64,000 bases of DNA from Marixanthomonas sp963974425 (lineage in GTDB: Bacteria > Bacteroidota > Bacteroidia > Flavobacteriales > Flavobacteriaceae). Shown here piece after piece: positions 28,287-38,777 of this stretch; positions within the stretch are counted from its first letter, which is position 1, and each line of letters begins with the position of its first letter. Below the pieces are notes generated by a model that saw nothing but the letters and a program-made list of their open reading frames with translations, was not told where the DNA came from and did not search any database. A program made the translations under genes and the position numbers. Location: contig NZ_CAXBCK010000006.1 in NCBI RefSeq assembly GCF_963974425.1, positions 1 through 64,000 on the forward strand, read 5' to 3'.

Positions 28287-29774
28287 ATGAAAATCTTAAA
28301 ATCAACACTTTTAGCCCTTTTGGTAATAAGTGTATTCTCGTGTAGTAAAGACGATGATAATCCAAACTCAGGTAATCAGTCGCCTGACAGTTTTAACCTA
28401 ATAACAGTGCCTGATGGCGCCACCGATGTAGATTTAAACCCCACTTTTTCGTGGGAACCTGCAATAGATCCTGATGGTGATGCCGTGAGTTATGATGTAT
28501 ATCTTGATACTGAAAACCCGCCAACTACAGTGGTTGCTTCAGATTTAAGTGACATTACTTACACGCTACAGGATAATTTAAATGCTGGTGAGACCTACTA
28601 TTGGGCGGTCAAGGCTAAAGATGGTAATCAAGGAGAGACATTGAGCAACGTAGCCTCATTTGTAACTTTGGACCAGCCAGCTCCTATTGTATTGAGTTGT
28701 GACTCATTTCAAAGGAACAATGCTGATGCTATTACTCTACTTGAGAATAGAAACAGCGATGTAGATTATATTATTGACTGCGTAACTTCGGTAGAATTAG
28801 ACCTAGAAATTGAACCAGGAGTAGTTATTGAGTTTGCTGATGGAGCAGGAATGAAAATTAGAGACGATGGATCATTGAATGCTGTTGGAACCCAAAATGA
28901 CCCCATAATATTAAGTGCAACTACAAAGATAAAAGGAGCTTGGAAAGGAATACTCTCTAGCAGTGAAAGTGTAAAAAATCAATTTGAGTATGTAAATATT
29001 GAATATGCAGGTGATGGTGGTTTGACCAGTAATAGTGAGCCAGCCAGTTTAATTTTAGCATCTGAAGCATATTTTAGATTAAATAATGTAAGCATAAAGA
29101 ACGGATTAAATAATGGTATAGCGGCCACAGCTTATAATTATAATGTCGAAATTAATAATTGTACGATCACAAATACAGATATACCAATTTATACCATTCC
29201 TATTGTAGCCAGCAATATTTCCGGAGGCGATTTTACAGGAAATAATACTGATGTCATAAGATTAACTGGTACTGGTGTGCAATCTATTAACGAATCTCAA
29301 ACTTGGAATAATTTAGGAGTACCCTATAGAATGGCAAGCGATCTAGTAATTATAGATGGCGCAAAATTTACCATCGAACCGGGGGTTATTATTGAATTTG
29401 AAGATACAAAAGGTATTGAAATTGATAAACTGTTTGATGAAGGAAGTGCCATCATTGCCGTGGGAACAGAAGCAAAACCGATAACTTTTACAGGAGTCAC
29501 TAAAGTATCTGGTGCTTGGAGCACAATTTCCGTTCGCCGCACTACCTCTGTTCAAAATAAAATAGATAACGTTTTAATTGAGTATGCTGGCGGTGCAGGA
29601 GCTGGTGGTGCTATTGAAATGTGGGTAGATCCAGTGTTAAGTGTTACAAACACAACTTTTAAAGATATTGATGCTTGTGCATTATATAACCGGTATGGAC
29701 CAACTAATCCAAACCTTACTGAAGGTGATAATACCTTAGTAAATGTAAACGGTGGCTATATGTGTCATGATTAA
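28287..29774 (+). CDS. surface lipoprotein with FN3-like and beta-helix domains, cassette A copy
   Basis: 495 residues. Lipobox VFSC (Cys19). A fibronectin-III-like domain at about 30-130 (WEPAIDPDGDAVSYDVYLDT, TYYWAVKAKDGNQGETLSNVASF) is followed by two stretches of right-handed beta-helix (about 165-290 and 345-480), each opening with IEPGVVIEF-like repeats, of the kind seen in parallel beta-helix surface proteins. The paralog at 42908-44398 is most similar in the last 70 residues. The leader and signal peptide are shared with two other island lipoproteins. Probably a surface-exposed binding or adhesion protein. Confidence 0.75.
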   Translation: MKILKSTLLALLVISVFSCSKDDDNPNSGNQSPDSFNLITVPDGATDVDLNPTFSWEPAIDPDGDAVSYDVYLDTENPPTTVVASDLSDITYTLQDNLNAGETYYWAVKAKDGNQGETLSNVASFVTLDQPAPIVLSCDSFQRNNADAITLLENRNSDVDYIIDCVTSVELDLEIEPGVVIEFADGAGMKIRDDGSLNAVGTQNDPIILSATTKIKGAWKGILSSSESVKNQFEYVNIEYAGDGGLTSNSEPASLILASEAYFRLNNVSIKNGLNNGIAATAYNYNVEINNCTITNTDIPIYTIPIVASNISGGDFTGNNTDVIRLTGTGVQSINESQTWNNLGVPYRMASDLVIIDGAKFTIEPGVIIEFEDTKGIEIDKLFDEGSAIIAVGTEAKPITFTGVTKVSGAWSTISVRRTTSVQNKIDNVLIEYAGGAGAGGAIEMWVDPVLSVTNTTFKDIDACALYNRYGPTNPNLTEGDNTLVNVNGGYMCHD

Positions 29775-29818
29775 ATAATTAAAATCATTACCTATAAAAA
29801 TTCTCACTAAATTTTTAC

Positions 29819-29855
29819 CCTGTGCCAATTTCAATTGGACTTGGCACAGGTTTTT
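29819..29855 (+). terminator. intrinsic terminator after the cassette A lipoprotein
   Basis: CCTGTGCCAA, a 12-base loop, TTGGCACAGG and TTTTT. It is one of four near-identical terminators in the island; the others are at 31067, 44606 and 46508. Confidence 0.85.
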
Positions 29856-29963
29856 ATCTTAACTTTTGTTGCATAGTTAATTATACTTGATAACCAAGTG
29901 TTCATTATTAAAATGTGATGGAGGGGGTATAAGAAATTATAAATCAAAATTAAATTAATTATT

Positions 29964-31049
29964 ATGAAAACAATATTTACATTTTTAAGTATGCTACTCT
30001 TTACAGTAGCAATGGCACAGGACAAAGTTTTTGTGCACACGGCAACAACAGGCAATATTAGTCTTGATGCCACCGAATTGGACCATCCCGACCTCAACGG
30101 TAATCCCAGTGCTATCATTATGGTTACGCATAACCTTAACTATGGTGGAGTACAGTACAACGACCATGTAACGGGTACCTTTTATAACAATGGTACATCT
30201 AGATGGATGGTGTACAATGAAAACAATGACCCTATGGTAGAAGGCTCGTCTTACAATATTTATATCATTGATGGTGGTGATGGGGATGGCGTAGTGGCAT
30301 CTGGAACTGACTATAGAGTTAGAGTGAATAACCCGAGCATTAATGGTAACCCAGATGCCATAATTCTATATGCCAACTATTACAATACTTTTCAAGTACG
30401 CAACGATAATAATTACGGGGTGTATTACGATACTGGCGACGAGTATTGGTATGTATTTAATGAAGATACCGATGAAAATATTCCTGCTCAAGCTGCTTTC
30501 GATGTATTAATTGGTGAAGGCACTGGAGAGGCCACGGCTTTTAAACATACAGCTACAGCTGGGAATATATCTTCCAACTATACCGTAATAGACCATCCAA
30601 GCCTAAACGGAAAGCCGGAAGCCTATCCCGTTATTACCCACAATTGGGGAGTTGCTGGAGATCTTAGTAATGTATTATTAGATCATACTATAGGGGCCTG
30701 GTACGATGGTAGTAAATGGAACATATATACCGAAGACATCTCCGCAATGCCAGAAGATACCATGTTTAATATATATGTTGCCGATGAAGTATTAGGAGTT
30801 AGTGATAACGAAACCATCGCTGAAATAACCTCATACCCGAACCCAACAACAGAAGAAGTTACTTTCAGTTCAAAAGAAATAATTTCAAATATTATTATTT
30901 ACAATTTATTAGGACAAGAAGTAAAACAAATAATTGGAGACAACAGTAACAGCTTTACTATAAATATATCTGAACTTTCAGCAGGCAACTATATTGCAAA
31001 GGTTCAAGCCGGAAAAGCAGTTAAATCTATAAAGCTAATCAAACAATAA
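29964..31049 (+). CDS. T9SS-secreted protein with three repeated DUF7452-like domains
   Basis: 361 residues. Signal peptide to VAMAQ (residue 19). Three repeats of about 85 residues, at about 20-105, 110-190 and 194-275; each has an (H/N)P-x-LNG-(N/K)P motif followed by an aromatic strand ending in YNIYI-like sequence. The middle copy is more diverged. A C-terminal T9SS type A sorting domain (SYPNPTTEEVTF, LLGQEVKQ, LSAGNYIAKV, SIKLIKQ) at about 285-361 sends it across the outer membrane and on to the cell surface or medium. Monocistronic between two terminators. Confidence 0.8.
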   Translation: MKTIFTFLSMLLFTVAMAQDKVFVHTATTGNISLDATELDHPDLNGNPSAIIMVTHNLNYGGVQYNDHVTGTFYNNGTSRWMVYNENNDPMVEGSSYNIYIIDGGDGDGVVASGTDYRVRVNNPSINGNPDAIILYANYYNTFQVRNDNNYGVYYDTGDEYWYVFNEDTDENIPAQAAFDVLIGEGTGEATAFKHTATAGNISSNYTVIDHPSLNGKPEAYPVITHNWGVAGDLSNVLLDHTIGAWYDGSKWNIYTEDISAMPEDTMFNIYVADEVLGVSDNETIAEITSYPNPTTEEVTFSSKEIISNIIIYNLLGQEVKQIIGDNSNSFTINISELSAGNYIAKVQAGKAVKSIKLIKQ

Positions 31050-31066
31050 TTTGGTGTAATTTTTGG

Positions 31067-31104
31067 CCTGTGTCAACAACGTATGGGGTTGGCGCAGGTT
31101 TTTT
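31067..31104 (+). terminator. intrinsic terminator after the repeat protein
   Basis: CCTGTGTCAAC pairs with GTTGGCGCAGG (two G.T wobbles), followed by TTTTTT. It belongs to the same terminator family as the one at 29819. About 240 bases of gene-free AT-rich DNA follow. Confidence 0.85.
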
Positions 31105-31348
31105 AAATAAGAAAACATTTTACTTAGTGAAATGCTTTAATTATAGAGATATATTAATTAGGTCTAAAAATAAAAGTATAATTACCTAAAAACTCAGATT
31201 TAAATGAATTTAATGAATAATAATTGTCAAAATAACATACTAAAATAGCTAATATTAACTCTTCTTCTCTTGTAAATGGGATTATTTCATTTGAATATAT
31301 TTTAAATACAAATTAATGTTATAATACTATTCTTATTTTACTTCTATA

Positions 31349-32215
31349 TTAAATAATCGTTTTTTTTAAAATCTCCATATTATCACTTACCTTTCGTTCT
31401 ACTACACACGCATAAATTTGAGTAGTAGATAGCTTTCTATGTCCCAAAAGTTTTGAAACCGTTTCTATTGGCACCCCGTTAGAAAGGGTTACCGTGGTTG
31501 CAAAAGTATGTCGGGCTATATGGAAGGTAAGTTTCTTTCGGATGTTTAATATTCTGGCAATCTCCTTCAAGTATTCATTGACTTTTGGTTGGAATAAGCA
31601 GGCAACAACAAACCAGTTATTTTTTCTTGTGATTTATATTTAAACAAAATCTCTTGTATTTTTGGGAGAATAGGCTTTTTCACAGGTGTTGCTCTTTTTT
31701 CTCTTGCAGTGTATATCCATTGATTTCATCTATGCCCCAAACAATATGATCTGTTGTAAAGTGTTTTACATCAATGTAGGAAAGACCGGTAAAACAAGAG
31801 AAAATAAATATATCACGCGTCTTGGATAAAGTGAACTTCTTGGAATCTAAATTAATAATCTGATCCAACTCACACTTGCCTAAAAATTCCCGCTCAACTC
31901 TGGTGAATTTCAGTCTGAATTTAGCAAAAGGATCTTTTTGAATCCATTCTAATCTCTGAGCTAGATTGAATAGTTTTTTTTAATCGCTCTAAATGTTTCA
32001 TAAACCCTTATTAGATGGAGTAGGCCGGTGAAGTTTGTAAAAAATGTTCAAAACAAACTATAAAACGATAGTTGATTTGCTTTAGATAGATATCATCAGA
32101 CTTTAAGCTGCTATTTAAAAAACTCATAGAGATACTTTTCAATAGTACATAACTCTTATGTGTTCCGGGTTTGAGAACTGTTTTCATGAAAGAGAGCAAA
32201 CGATTGCTTTCGGCG
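31349..32215 (-). pseudogene. decayed tyrosine recombinase, paralog of the intact integrase
   Basis: Three separated frames match the intact integrase (46748-47965) in order: a core-binding piece (VLKPGTHKSYV to IVCFEHFLQT), a catalytic-domain piece (LSKTRDIFIFSCFTGLSYIDVKHF) and the C-terminal piece with HIARHTFATTV and LLGHRKLSTTQIYACVVE. The first 115 or so residues are missing and frameshifts and deletions interrupt the rest. It must be a remnant of an earlier, related element. Confidence 0.9.
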
Positions 32216-32236
32216 ACTGTAAATTCACGAGCTATT

Positions 32237-32374
32237 GCCGCTTCCAAGAGCCCGTCCGATATTTTTGTCGAACTTTACAAAGGCAACCCAATACAATTTT
32301 TCTTCTTCCTTAGAATAGCTTCCATGGTAGTCTCTCCAAGCTTTTGCTTTTAATTCGTAAAGTTGGGCCTTTTT
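32237..32374 (-). pseudogene. unidentified protein fragment
   Basis: An open frame without a start reads AQLYELKAKAWRDYHGSY and continues through KEEEKLYWVAFVKFDKNIGRAL to a stop. The composition looks like real coding sequence rather than noise, and it joins directly to the decayed integrase, so this is a junction of two broken genes. Family not recognised. Confidence 0.4.
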
Positions 32375-32392
32375 AACTCAGCAAGTATTAAA

Positions 32393-32524
32393 ATGGAAAC
32401 GCCCAAAAGGGCCGATCAAAACACTTATTTTATAGACTATCAAGACACCCAAGCCGTGATTTTGGGCATAACCTATAATTTTGGAAACCAACAGGTAAAA
32501 AACAATCCAGGTAAATACAAATAG
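32393..32524 (+). pseudogene. C-terminal fragment of an outer-membrane beta-barrel protein
   Basis: 43 residues ending VILGITYNFGNQQVKNNPGKYK. The ITYNFGNQ-type end is characteristic of the last strand of large flavobacterial outer-membrane barrels (the TonB-receptor-like OMP_b-brl_3 group). The rest of the gene is missing upstream, cut at the junction with the integrase remnant. Confidence 0.6.
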
Positions 32525-32691
32525 AGGAATAAGAACGGTTGTAACCTCCACACTTTCCAGAAGTAACTTGATTACTATAATTCAAAGGCTTTCAGCATTT
32601 CTCTAAAAAGTACATTTTTTTGTTAACTTTGACAACTGTCTTATTAGAATCTGATGCTTCTATCGAAAAATAGGGCAAGAATATTCTTTAA

Positions 32692-35600
32692 GTGTCTACA
32701 TTAATAATTCCTAGATTAAACCTTAATTTTTTGAGAAAAACGGCGCATTATATTTTATTTTTAGTAGTAATATACGGGTGTTGCATGCCGTTATTTGCTC
32801 AAGAAAGGGTATCTCGTGTTTATACGCCAAACGACGGTTTGTCTGGAGCATACATAGGCCATATTGACCAAGATTCACAAGGGTATATTTGGTTTAGCGG
32901 TGATGCTAGTTTGAGCCGGTATGACGGGCATGAGTTTAAAAATTATATTGGCGGCAAAGACCTTACGGGAAAACGGATATTTGATAGTCACGAAATGCCT
33001 AATGGAGAACTCTATGTAATTGCAGTGCCTGCAATTGACGCTATTAAAAAAGACGGTAGGGTAAGAAAAGGTGTCATTCAGCTTGCCCCTCATATTTATG
33101 AATTTTACCCGCAAGAAGATGGTAGTGTTTATGCTACTTCCGCAGGAGACCTCGGCTTGTTTGAGCTTAAAAAAGATACTCTTGTCCGTTGGAGCCAAAC
33201 AGGAAAAATACCAGAAGAGGAGGTTTATTTCCCCAATGCATACCTTAAGTTGTCCGATTCGCTCCACTTAGTGGGTGGGCAATTTTATATTAGCGAAAAC
33301 AAAGCAAAACAATCCATCTACCCTAGTTTGCTGTTACTGAACAATAGGGGCGACACCTTGGCCTATGACGACAAAAACCAGTCTAAACTCGTACAACGTT
33401 TATACAAAGATCGACAAGACCGTATTTGGGTCTGTGGTCGTGAGGGGTTACACCTGTTTAACCCCAATGTAACCTTGGAAACTTCTCCAGAGGACATGTA
33501 TTTACCTCTACCAGCCGAGTTTGATCGTTCGGAACTTACTGATGTTTATATTATCGATATGCTGCAAGACCGCAACGGCAATTATTGGTTTGCTACAAAA
33601 AAAGGCTTGGTAAAAGTAGGACCAAAAAATAACTTTTTTGTTTATGGACGTAAAGAAGGATTACCTTCTAGCGTAGTTATTGATTTGTGTGAAGACCGAG
33701 AAGGGAATATATGGGCCGCTACCTCTGATGGGGCCGCAAAAATATCTTTGGGCGGGAACCATTTCTATTTAACAAAAAAAGATGGCTTGTATAGCGACTT
33801 TATTATAGACCTGTTACCAGGGGGCAACGACGTGCTCTACGTTTCCACTACGAAGGGGGACAAAGGAGCGGTGCAACAACTGGAGTTGAGCTCTGGGGAA
33901 CTCAAAACCTGTATAGAGGGTCAAGGGGCTTATAACTTGATAAAGCCGGGTGACGGAAAGGTCTATCTCTCCAAAGGAGAAGGAAGGACTATGCAGCAAC
34001 AGCTTTTTGAATTTGATACCATAACAGGCCTTGTGGGACATAAAGTTTTTGATGTCAAAAAAGATTGGGTGTACAAAACAGCCATAGCGGCAGACGATAA
34101 AGGCTACTTCTTTACCGGATCCACCGAGCTGCAAGTGATACCTCCTCATAACGGAATGCAATATCCCCTTAAAGTACCTTCTTTACAAGGGCAAATAAGC
34201 CACGTTAAACTTGATTCACAAGGCCGTCTGTGGGTGGGAAACCTTCACAATCAGTTGTTCCGTCTTACGCTTTCTTATAAAGATGATGGCACCATTAAAG
34301 TGGAGAAGGTCGATAACTTAAGTCACCTTATAAAAGGCTATGTTATAGAAGAGCTTTTTTTTGACCAAAATAAAACACTTTGGGTAGGAACCGAATCAGG
34401 CGATTTGTTGCATATCGAGAAATCGAACAAGTATAATGAAGCTTTTGTCTATCCCAGGCTATCGGCTGCTTATGGAGAAACAAGCCAACTCAATGAGGAT
34501 AGTAACGCCGTGATTTGGAACACCTCCTCCACCGGAATTTATAAATACACTCCCCAACAAAGTGAAACAGGAGAAAAAGGACAAACTACCTATCGGTCTT
34601 TTGATTTTGGAAAAGCAAACACACTTAGCAATTGGGTAAGCACCCCGGTATTTCAAACCGGAAATAATGAATATTACGCCGGCACCTCAAACGGTCTGCT
34701 CTTTTTTAAAGACAACCAAACAGATACCTTGCCCCCGCCACGAGTAATCCTTACCCAAGCTGCAGTAAACGACAGTTTGCTTTACGGTTTTGGTGAAGAA
34801 AAGCAGCGTTTAAAAGATCACCAAAACAACTTAAATTTTATGTTTTCGGCCCTTTCGTTTACAAATGAAGAAGCTGTGGAGTACAGTTACCGGTTGGTAA
34901 GTCGAAATGCCAAAAAAAACGCTTTGGGCTGGAGTACTCCGTCTGGTCAAAACATAGTAAACTTTGCCAACTTAAAGCCCGATAATTATATTTTTGAAGT
35001 ACGTGCCTTAGGCCTTAACGGAAAATGGGGACGTCCTACCATAGCAACTTTTAGCATTGCTCCGCCTTGGTATCAAACGTGGTGGTTTACCCTGCTTTGG
35101 ATTTTGGCAGTTGCTTTGGCCGTTTACAGTATTTTTAAAATGCGTTTACGGAGCATAACCCGCCGGAGAGCCAACCAAAAACTGAGGGAAATGGACTCCT
35201 TTAAGTCACATTTTTTCGCTAATATTTCACACGAGTTCCGCACGCCGCTTACTTTGATAACTGCCCCGGTGGAAAAATACTTGAGCCAACCTAACCTCCC
35301 AGTCGAACAGAAAAAGACTTAACTACCATAAACCAAAATGTAGACCGCCTTTTGGGCTTGGTCGACCAGTTGCTCGATTTATCGAAACTGGAGTCAGGAC
35401 ACAGAAAACTACAAGTCGAAAAAGGTGATTTGTACCGTTTGATGTGCCAGTTGGCCGGTGCGTTCCGGTATCAAGCAGAACAAAAACAGATTGATTACTC
35501 CGTGGAACTGGAAGAAACCGATGTGGTTTGGTTTGACCGTGACATTGTAGAAAAATCCATCATCAACCTTTTGGGCAATGCTTTTAAATATACCGTCAAG

Positions 35601-36743
35601 GGTGGAAGTATCATTTTTTCTTCGGAACGGAGAAACGGAACTTTTACACTCTCAGTAGAAAATACGGCCCTGCATTTTTCAGAAGAAAAAATGAAACAGC
35701 TTTTTAACCGTTTTCACCAAGAGGACGAGAATGTCGAGGGCACGGGCATAGGTTTGGCCTTAGTGAAGGAGTTAATCGCACTTTCTCACGGCACTATTTC
35801 TGTGACCAACACAGGAACGGACAAGGTGCGTTTTACCCTTGCTTTTCCTATTGAAGAAAAGGCTTACGCCCCTGAAGAACGTATTGAAAAAAGCACGGAA
35901 ACACTTCCGAAATTAGAAGTGAAGAGCATTAAGGAGATATCGGTAGAAGAAAGAACGGCTGCTAAAAAACCGTCCCAAAAACTGAACGAAGACAGCCGTA
36001 TCTTACTCGTGGTAGAAGACAATGCTGACCTGCGGGCTTATTTGTGCGATATTTTTTCAGACGCTTTTGCCGTGATTGAAGCTCAAGATGGGGAAGAAGG
36101 CTGGGAAAAGGCCTTGAAATGGGTGCCCGATATGGTTATTTCAGACGTGATGATGCCCAAAAAGACTGGATTGGAACTTTGTGATGACCTCAAGACCGAC
36201 CCCCGCACTAGCCATATTCCCGTAGTGTTGCTCACGGCCAAAAGTGGTGAGGAAAATCAAAATACCGGACTGCAAACCGGAGCCGACGACTACATTGCCA
36301 AACCATTTAAGACCAAAAACCTAAAGCAGAAGGTGCAAAACATTATTGCCACGCGGCAACGTTTGCGCGAACGTTATCGCCAAGAAATAGTGCTGATGCC
36401 AAAAGACCTGGCCTTTTCTTCAACAGACGAGGATTTTCTCAAAAAGATACAGGACGTATTAGAAGAGGAACTTACCTCTCCCAATTTTGGCCCTGATGCA
36501 TTTAGCAAGGAATTGGGAATGAGCCGTATGCAGTTGCACCGCAAACTCAAATCACTTACAGGGCAATCTACTTCGGTCTTTATCCGTAACCAACGATTAA
36601 AACTTGCCGCCAAGCTGTTGAAAAAGTCTGATACCAATATAGCGCAGGTAGGTTATGCTGTGGGATTTAGTTCGCCGTCCTACTTTTCACGCTCCTTTAA
36701 AAAAGCCTACGGGCAGAGCCCGAAAGAATTTTCTGGGCGGTAA
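32692..36743 (+). pseudogene. hybrid two-component system regulator with a frameshift
   Basis: Two frames, 32692-35322 (GTG start) and 35352-36743, together make one HTCS of about 1350 residues. A signal anchor, Reg_prop beta-propeller repeats (GYIWFSGDASLSRYDG, NYWFATKKGLVKVG, LWVGTESGDLL), a Y_Y_Y domain, a transmembrane helix, HisKA with His847 (NISHEFRTPLT), HATPase (GTGIGLALVKE), receiver with the acceptor Asp codon at 36144-36146, and an AraC-type DNA-binding domain are all recognisable. Loss of one T in the ACTT run at about 35320 stops translation right after the dimerisation helix; restoring it reads KKTLTTINQNVDRLLG across the gap. Either a true inactivation or a sequencing error. 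No susC/susD pair is adjacent. Confidence 0.88.
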
Positions 36744-36958
36744 ATAACTTTATGGTTTGTCATTAATAAAGAGGTATGGGTTGTGGGTTTTGGTACTTCA
36801 AGTCTTACCTTCGGCGCTCTAAGCACCAATCACCACAGAGCATTTTTCTTCCATCTTAGTGTTCTGCATTTCCATTTTTATCCTTTTTGAGCCATTGACT
36901 TAGGGACAAAAGTTAAATACTCATACCGTCTTGATTGTTAATGTATTAATAGTTATTC

Positions 36959-37033
36959 TGTTACAATACTACACGTGTTTGTTACAATAGTGTAGGCGTT
37001 TAAAAAAAAGTGCAAGTATCTGTTACAATAGTG
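36959..37033. repeat. three phased direct repeats TGTTACAATA
   Basis: TGTTACAATA occurs at 36959, 36980 and 37021; the last two share TGTTACAATAGTG. The spacings are 21 and 41 bases, close to two and four helical turns, so a protein would meet all three on one DNA face. They lie between the HTCS and the next gene. Candidate sites for the HTCS AraC domain or another regulator. Confidence 0.5.
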
Positions 37034-37098
37034 AAAGCCTTCTGCCTCGGCACACTACTACTTTTGGAGCAACAAAAACGCAAAGGGAATCCTGGATT

Positions 37099-37260
37099 TT
37101 GAAAAAATACAAGTGCAAAAGCGAATCAGAAACCTCCTTAGGTCACCTTCAGGAGCAGGACATTTATATCAATGTGGATTATATAGAACAAGGGAATCAC
37201 ACATTGAACATAGTACATAAAAACAAGGTGGTGGTGCAGGTATCTTTTCAAATAAAATAA
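37099..37260 (+). pseudogene. fragment of a secreted or surface protein
   Basis: An open frame of 53 residues with no convincing start; the frame stays open upstream. Its end, NVDYIEQGNHTLNIVHKNKV then VVQVSFQIK, looks like the final strands of an Ig-like or beta-sandwich domain. Probably the tail of a deleted gene. Apart from this and the repeats, 36744-37363 holds nothing I can identify. Confidence 0.35.
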
Positions 37261-37363
37261 TTGATTTTTCCTATTGTACTAACCAACCATGGAAGAATGG
37301 TTTAAGAAGATTTAAAAAATAGAAGAACGAATAGAAAATTAAATAACTGAAAACCTAAATACA

Positions 37364-38623
37364 ATGAAAACAACTACAATTTTAAAACAAGTAATCTTGC
37401 TTTGGGCTTTATGCTTCGGTATAGGCATCAATGCTCAAGATGTGTATATAGCCGGTTATGACAATGCTGGCTCATCTGAGGACGTTGCTCAAATCTGGGA
37501 CGGAGATGGTGCCGAGCATCAGCTTACCGATGGAAACTATCGTGCTGGAGCCCTTGATATATTTGTCTATGAGGGCGATGAATACGTGGCAGGATATGAA
37601 GAAAACGGTTCAAGGTATGTTGCTAAATTATGGAAAAACGGGAATGAACAAATCCTTACCGATGGTAGTGACTTTGCTGGAGCCAGTTCAGTCTTTGTTT
37701 CCGATGGTGATGTATATGTGGCAGGACACGAGTTTATTGGTGAATATTATGTTGCTATCGTATGGAAAAACGGAATAGCTCAAAACTTGACCGATGGTTC
37801 AACTGAAGGTATAGCTTATTCGGTATTTGTATCCGGCAGCGATGTATATGTGGCGGGACATGAAGGCTACGAAACAAATGTTGCCATGCTATGGAAAAAC
37901 GGAACGCCACAAGCCCTTAGCGATGGTTCAACCGACGCTGTGGCCAGATCCGTATTTGTTTCTGGTAGTGATGTCTATGTGGCCGGCTATGAAGACAACG
38001 GAACACATGATATCGCCAAACTATGGAAAAATGGCAATGCACAAAACCTGACCGATGGGTCTTCAACAGCTAAAGCCAATTCCGTATTTGTTAATAATGG
38101 TGATGTGTACGTGGCTGGCTATGATGGAGATGACCCCAAACTATGGAAAAATGGAGTGCCGGAACCATTAAGCATAAATAGTGCTTTTGACGGCGCAGAG
38201 GCTAAATCGGTGTATGTTACTGGCAATGATGTTTATGTAGCGGGCACTTCAACTGCAACTAATGGTAATGATGAATGTACGTTCGCTACGTTATGGAAAA
38301 ATGGGACTATAGTTGTTACTAGCTTCGCTTGTCCAGAAAATAATGCCATGAATTCCGTATTTGTGGATGATGGGCAATTGGGCACCGAGAACCTAGAAAA
38401 TCCGAAAAACCTGTTTAGCCTGTACCCCAATCCGGTAGAGGACGTATTGCATATCCAAATGCAAGAGCCCACTAAATTACAATTGTACAGCCTACAGGGA
38501 CGGTTACTGAAAGAAATAGAAGGCGGTGGTCAAGATATCCAATTAGATATGAGCGGCTTAGCTTCCGGGGTGTATTTTCTGAACAATAAAAACGGGGATA
38601 GCCGTAAAGTGGTAAAAGAATAA
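37364..38623 (+). CDS. T9SS-secreted beta-propeller-like repeat protein
   Basis: 419 residues. Signal peptide to INAQ (residue 25). About eight tandem units of around 38-42 residues follow, each with DVYVAGYE, a few variable residues, A-x-LWKNG, LTDGS and SVFVSG, suggesting a seven- or eight-bladed propeller. A T9SS type A sorting domain closes the protein (LYPNPVEDVLHI, SLQGRLLKEI, LASGVYFL, RKVVKE). Exported to the surface or medium. Binding partner unknown. DNA of the repeats is itself repetitive, so copy number may vary between strains. Confidence 0.8.
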   Translation: MKTTTILKQVILLWALCFGIGINAQDVYIAGYDNAGSSEDVAQIWDGDGAEHQLTDGNYRAGALDIFVYEGDEYVAGYEENGSRYVAKLWKNGNEQILTDGSDFAGASSVFVSDGDVYVAGHEFIGEYYVAIVWKNGIAQNLTDGSTEGIAYSVFVSGSDVYVAGHEGYETNVAMLWKNGTPQALSDGSTDAVARSVFVSGSDVYVAGYEDNGTHDIAKLWKNGNAQNLTDGSSTAKANSVFVNNGDVYVAGYDGDDPKLWKNGVPEPLSINSAFDGAEAKSVYVTGNDVYVAGTSTATNGNDECTFATLWKNGTIVVTSFACPENNAMNSVFVDDGQLGTENLENPKNLFSLYPNPVEDVLHIQMQEPTKLQLYSLQGRLLKEIEGGGQDIQLDMSGLASGVYFLNNKNGDSRKVVKE

Positions 38624-38777
38624 GGATGAGGATTGGCCATTTTTGGGGAAAGATAGCAAATGGTAAATGAGCCTGCCTTACCAAACTATCAGGCAAGCAG
38701 ACTCAAAATTACTATCGTTGCTGCTTTTCTCAATTTCCAATACTTAATACGCAATACGAATTTATAAAACCAATATC

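Noticed and set aside
36959..37033. CRISPR-like array
   Set aside because: Only three 10-13-base copies with irregular spacing and no cas genes in the window.
37458..38051. Alternative frames of about 75-105 residues in the repeat gene
   Set aside because: They arise because the repeat unit keeps a second frame open; composition is unnatural (Met/Trp-rich).
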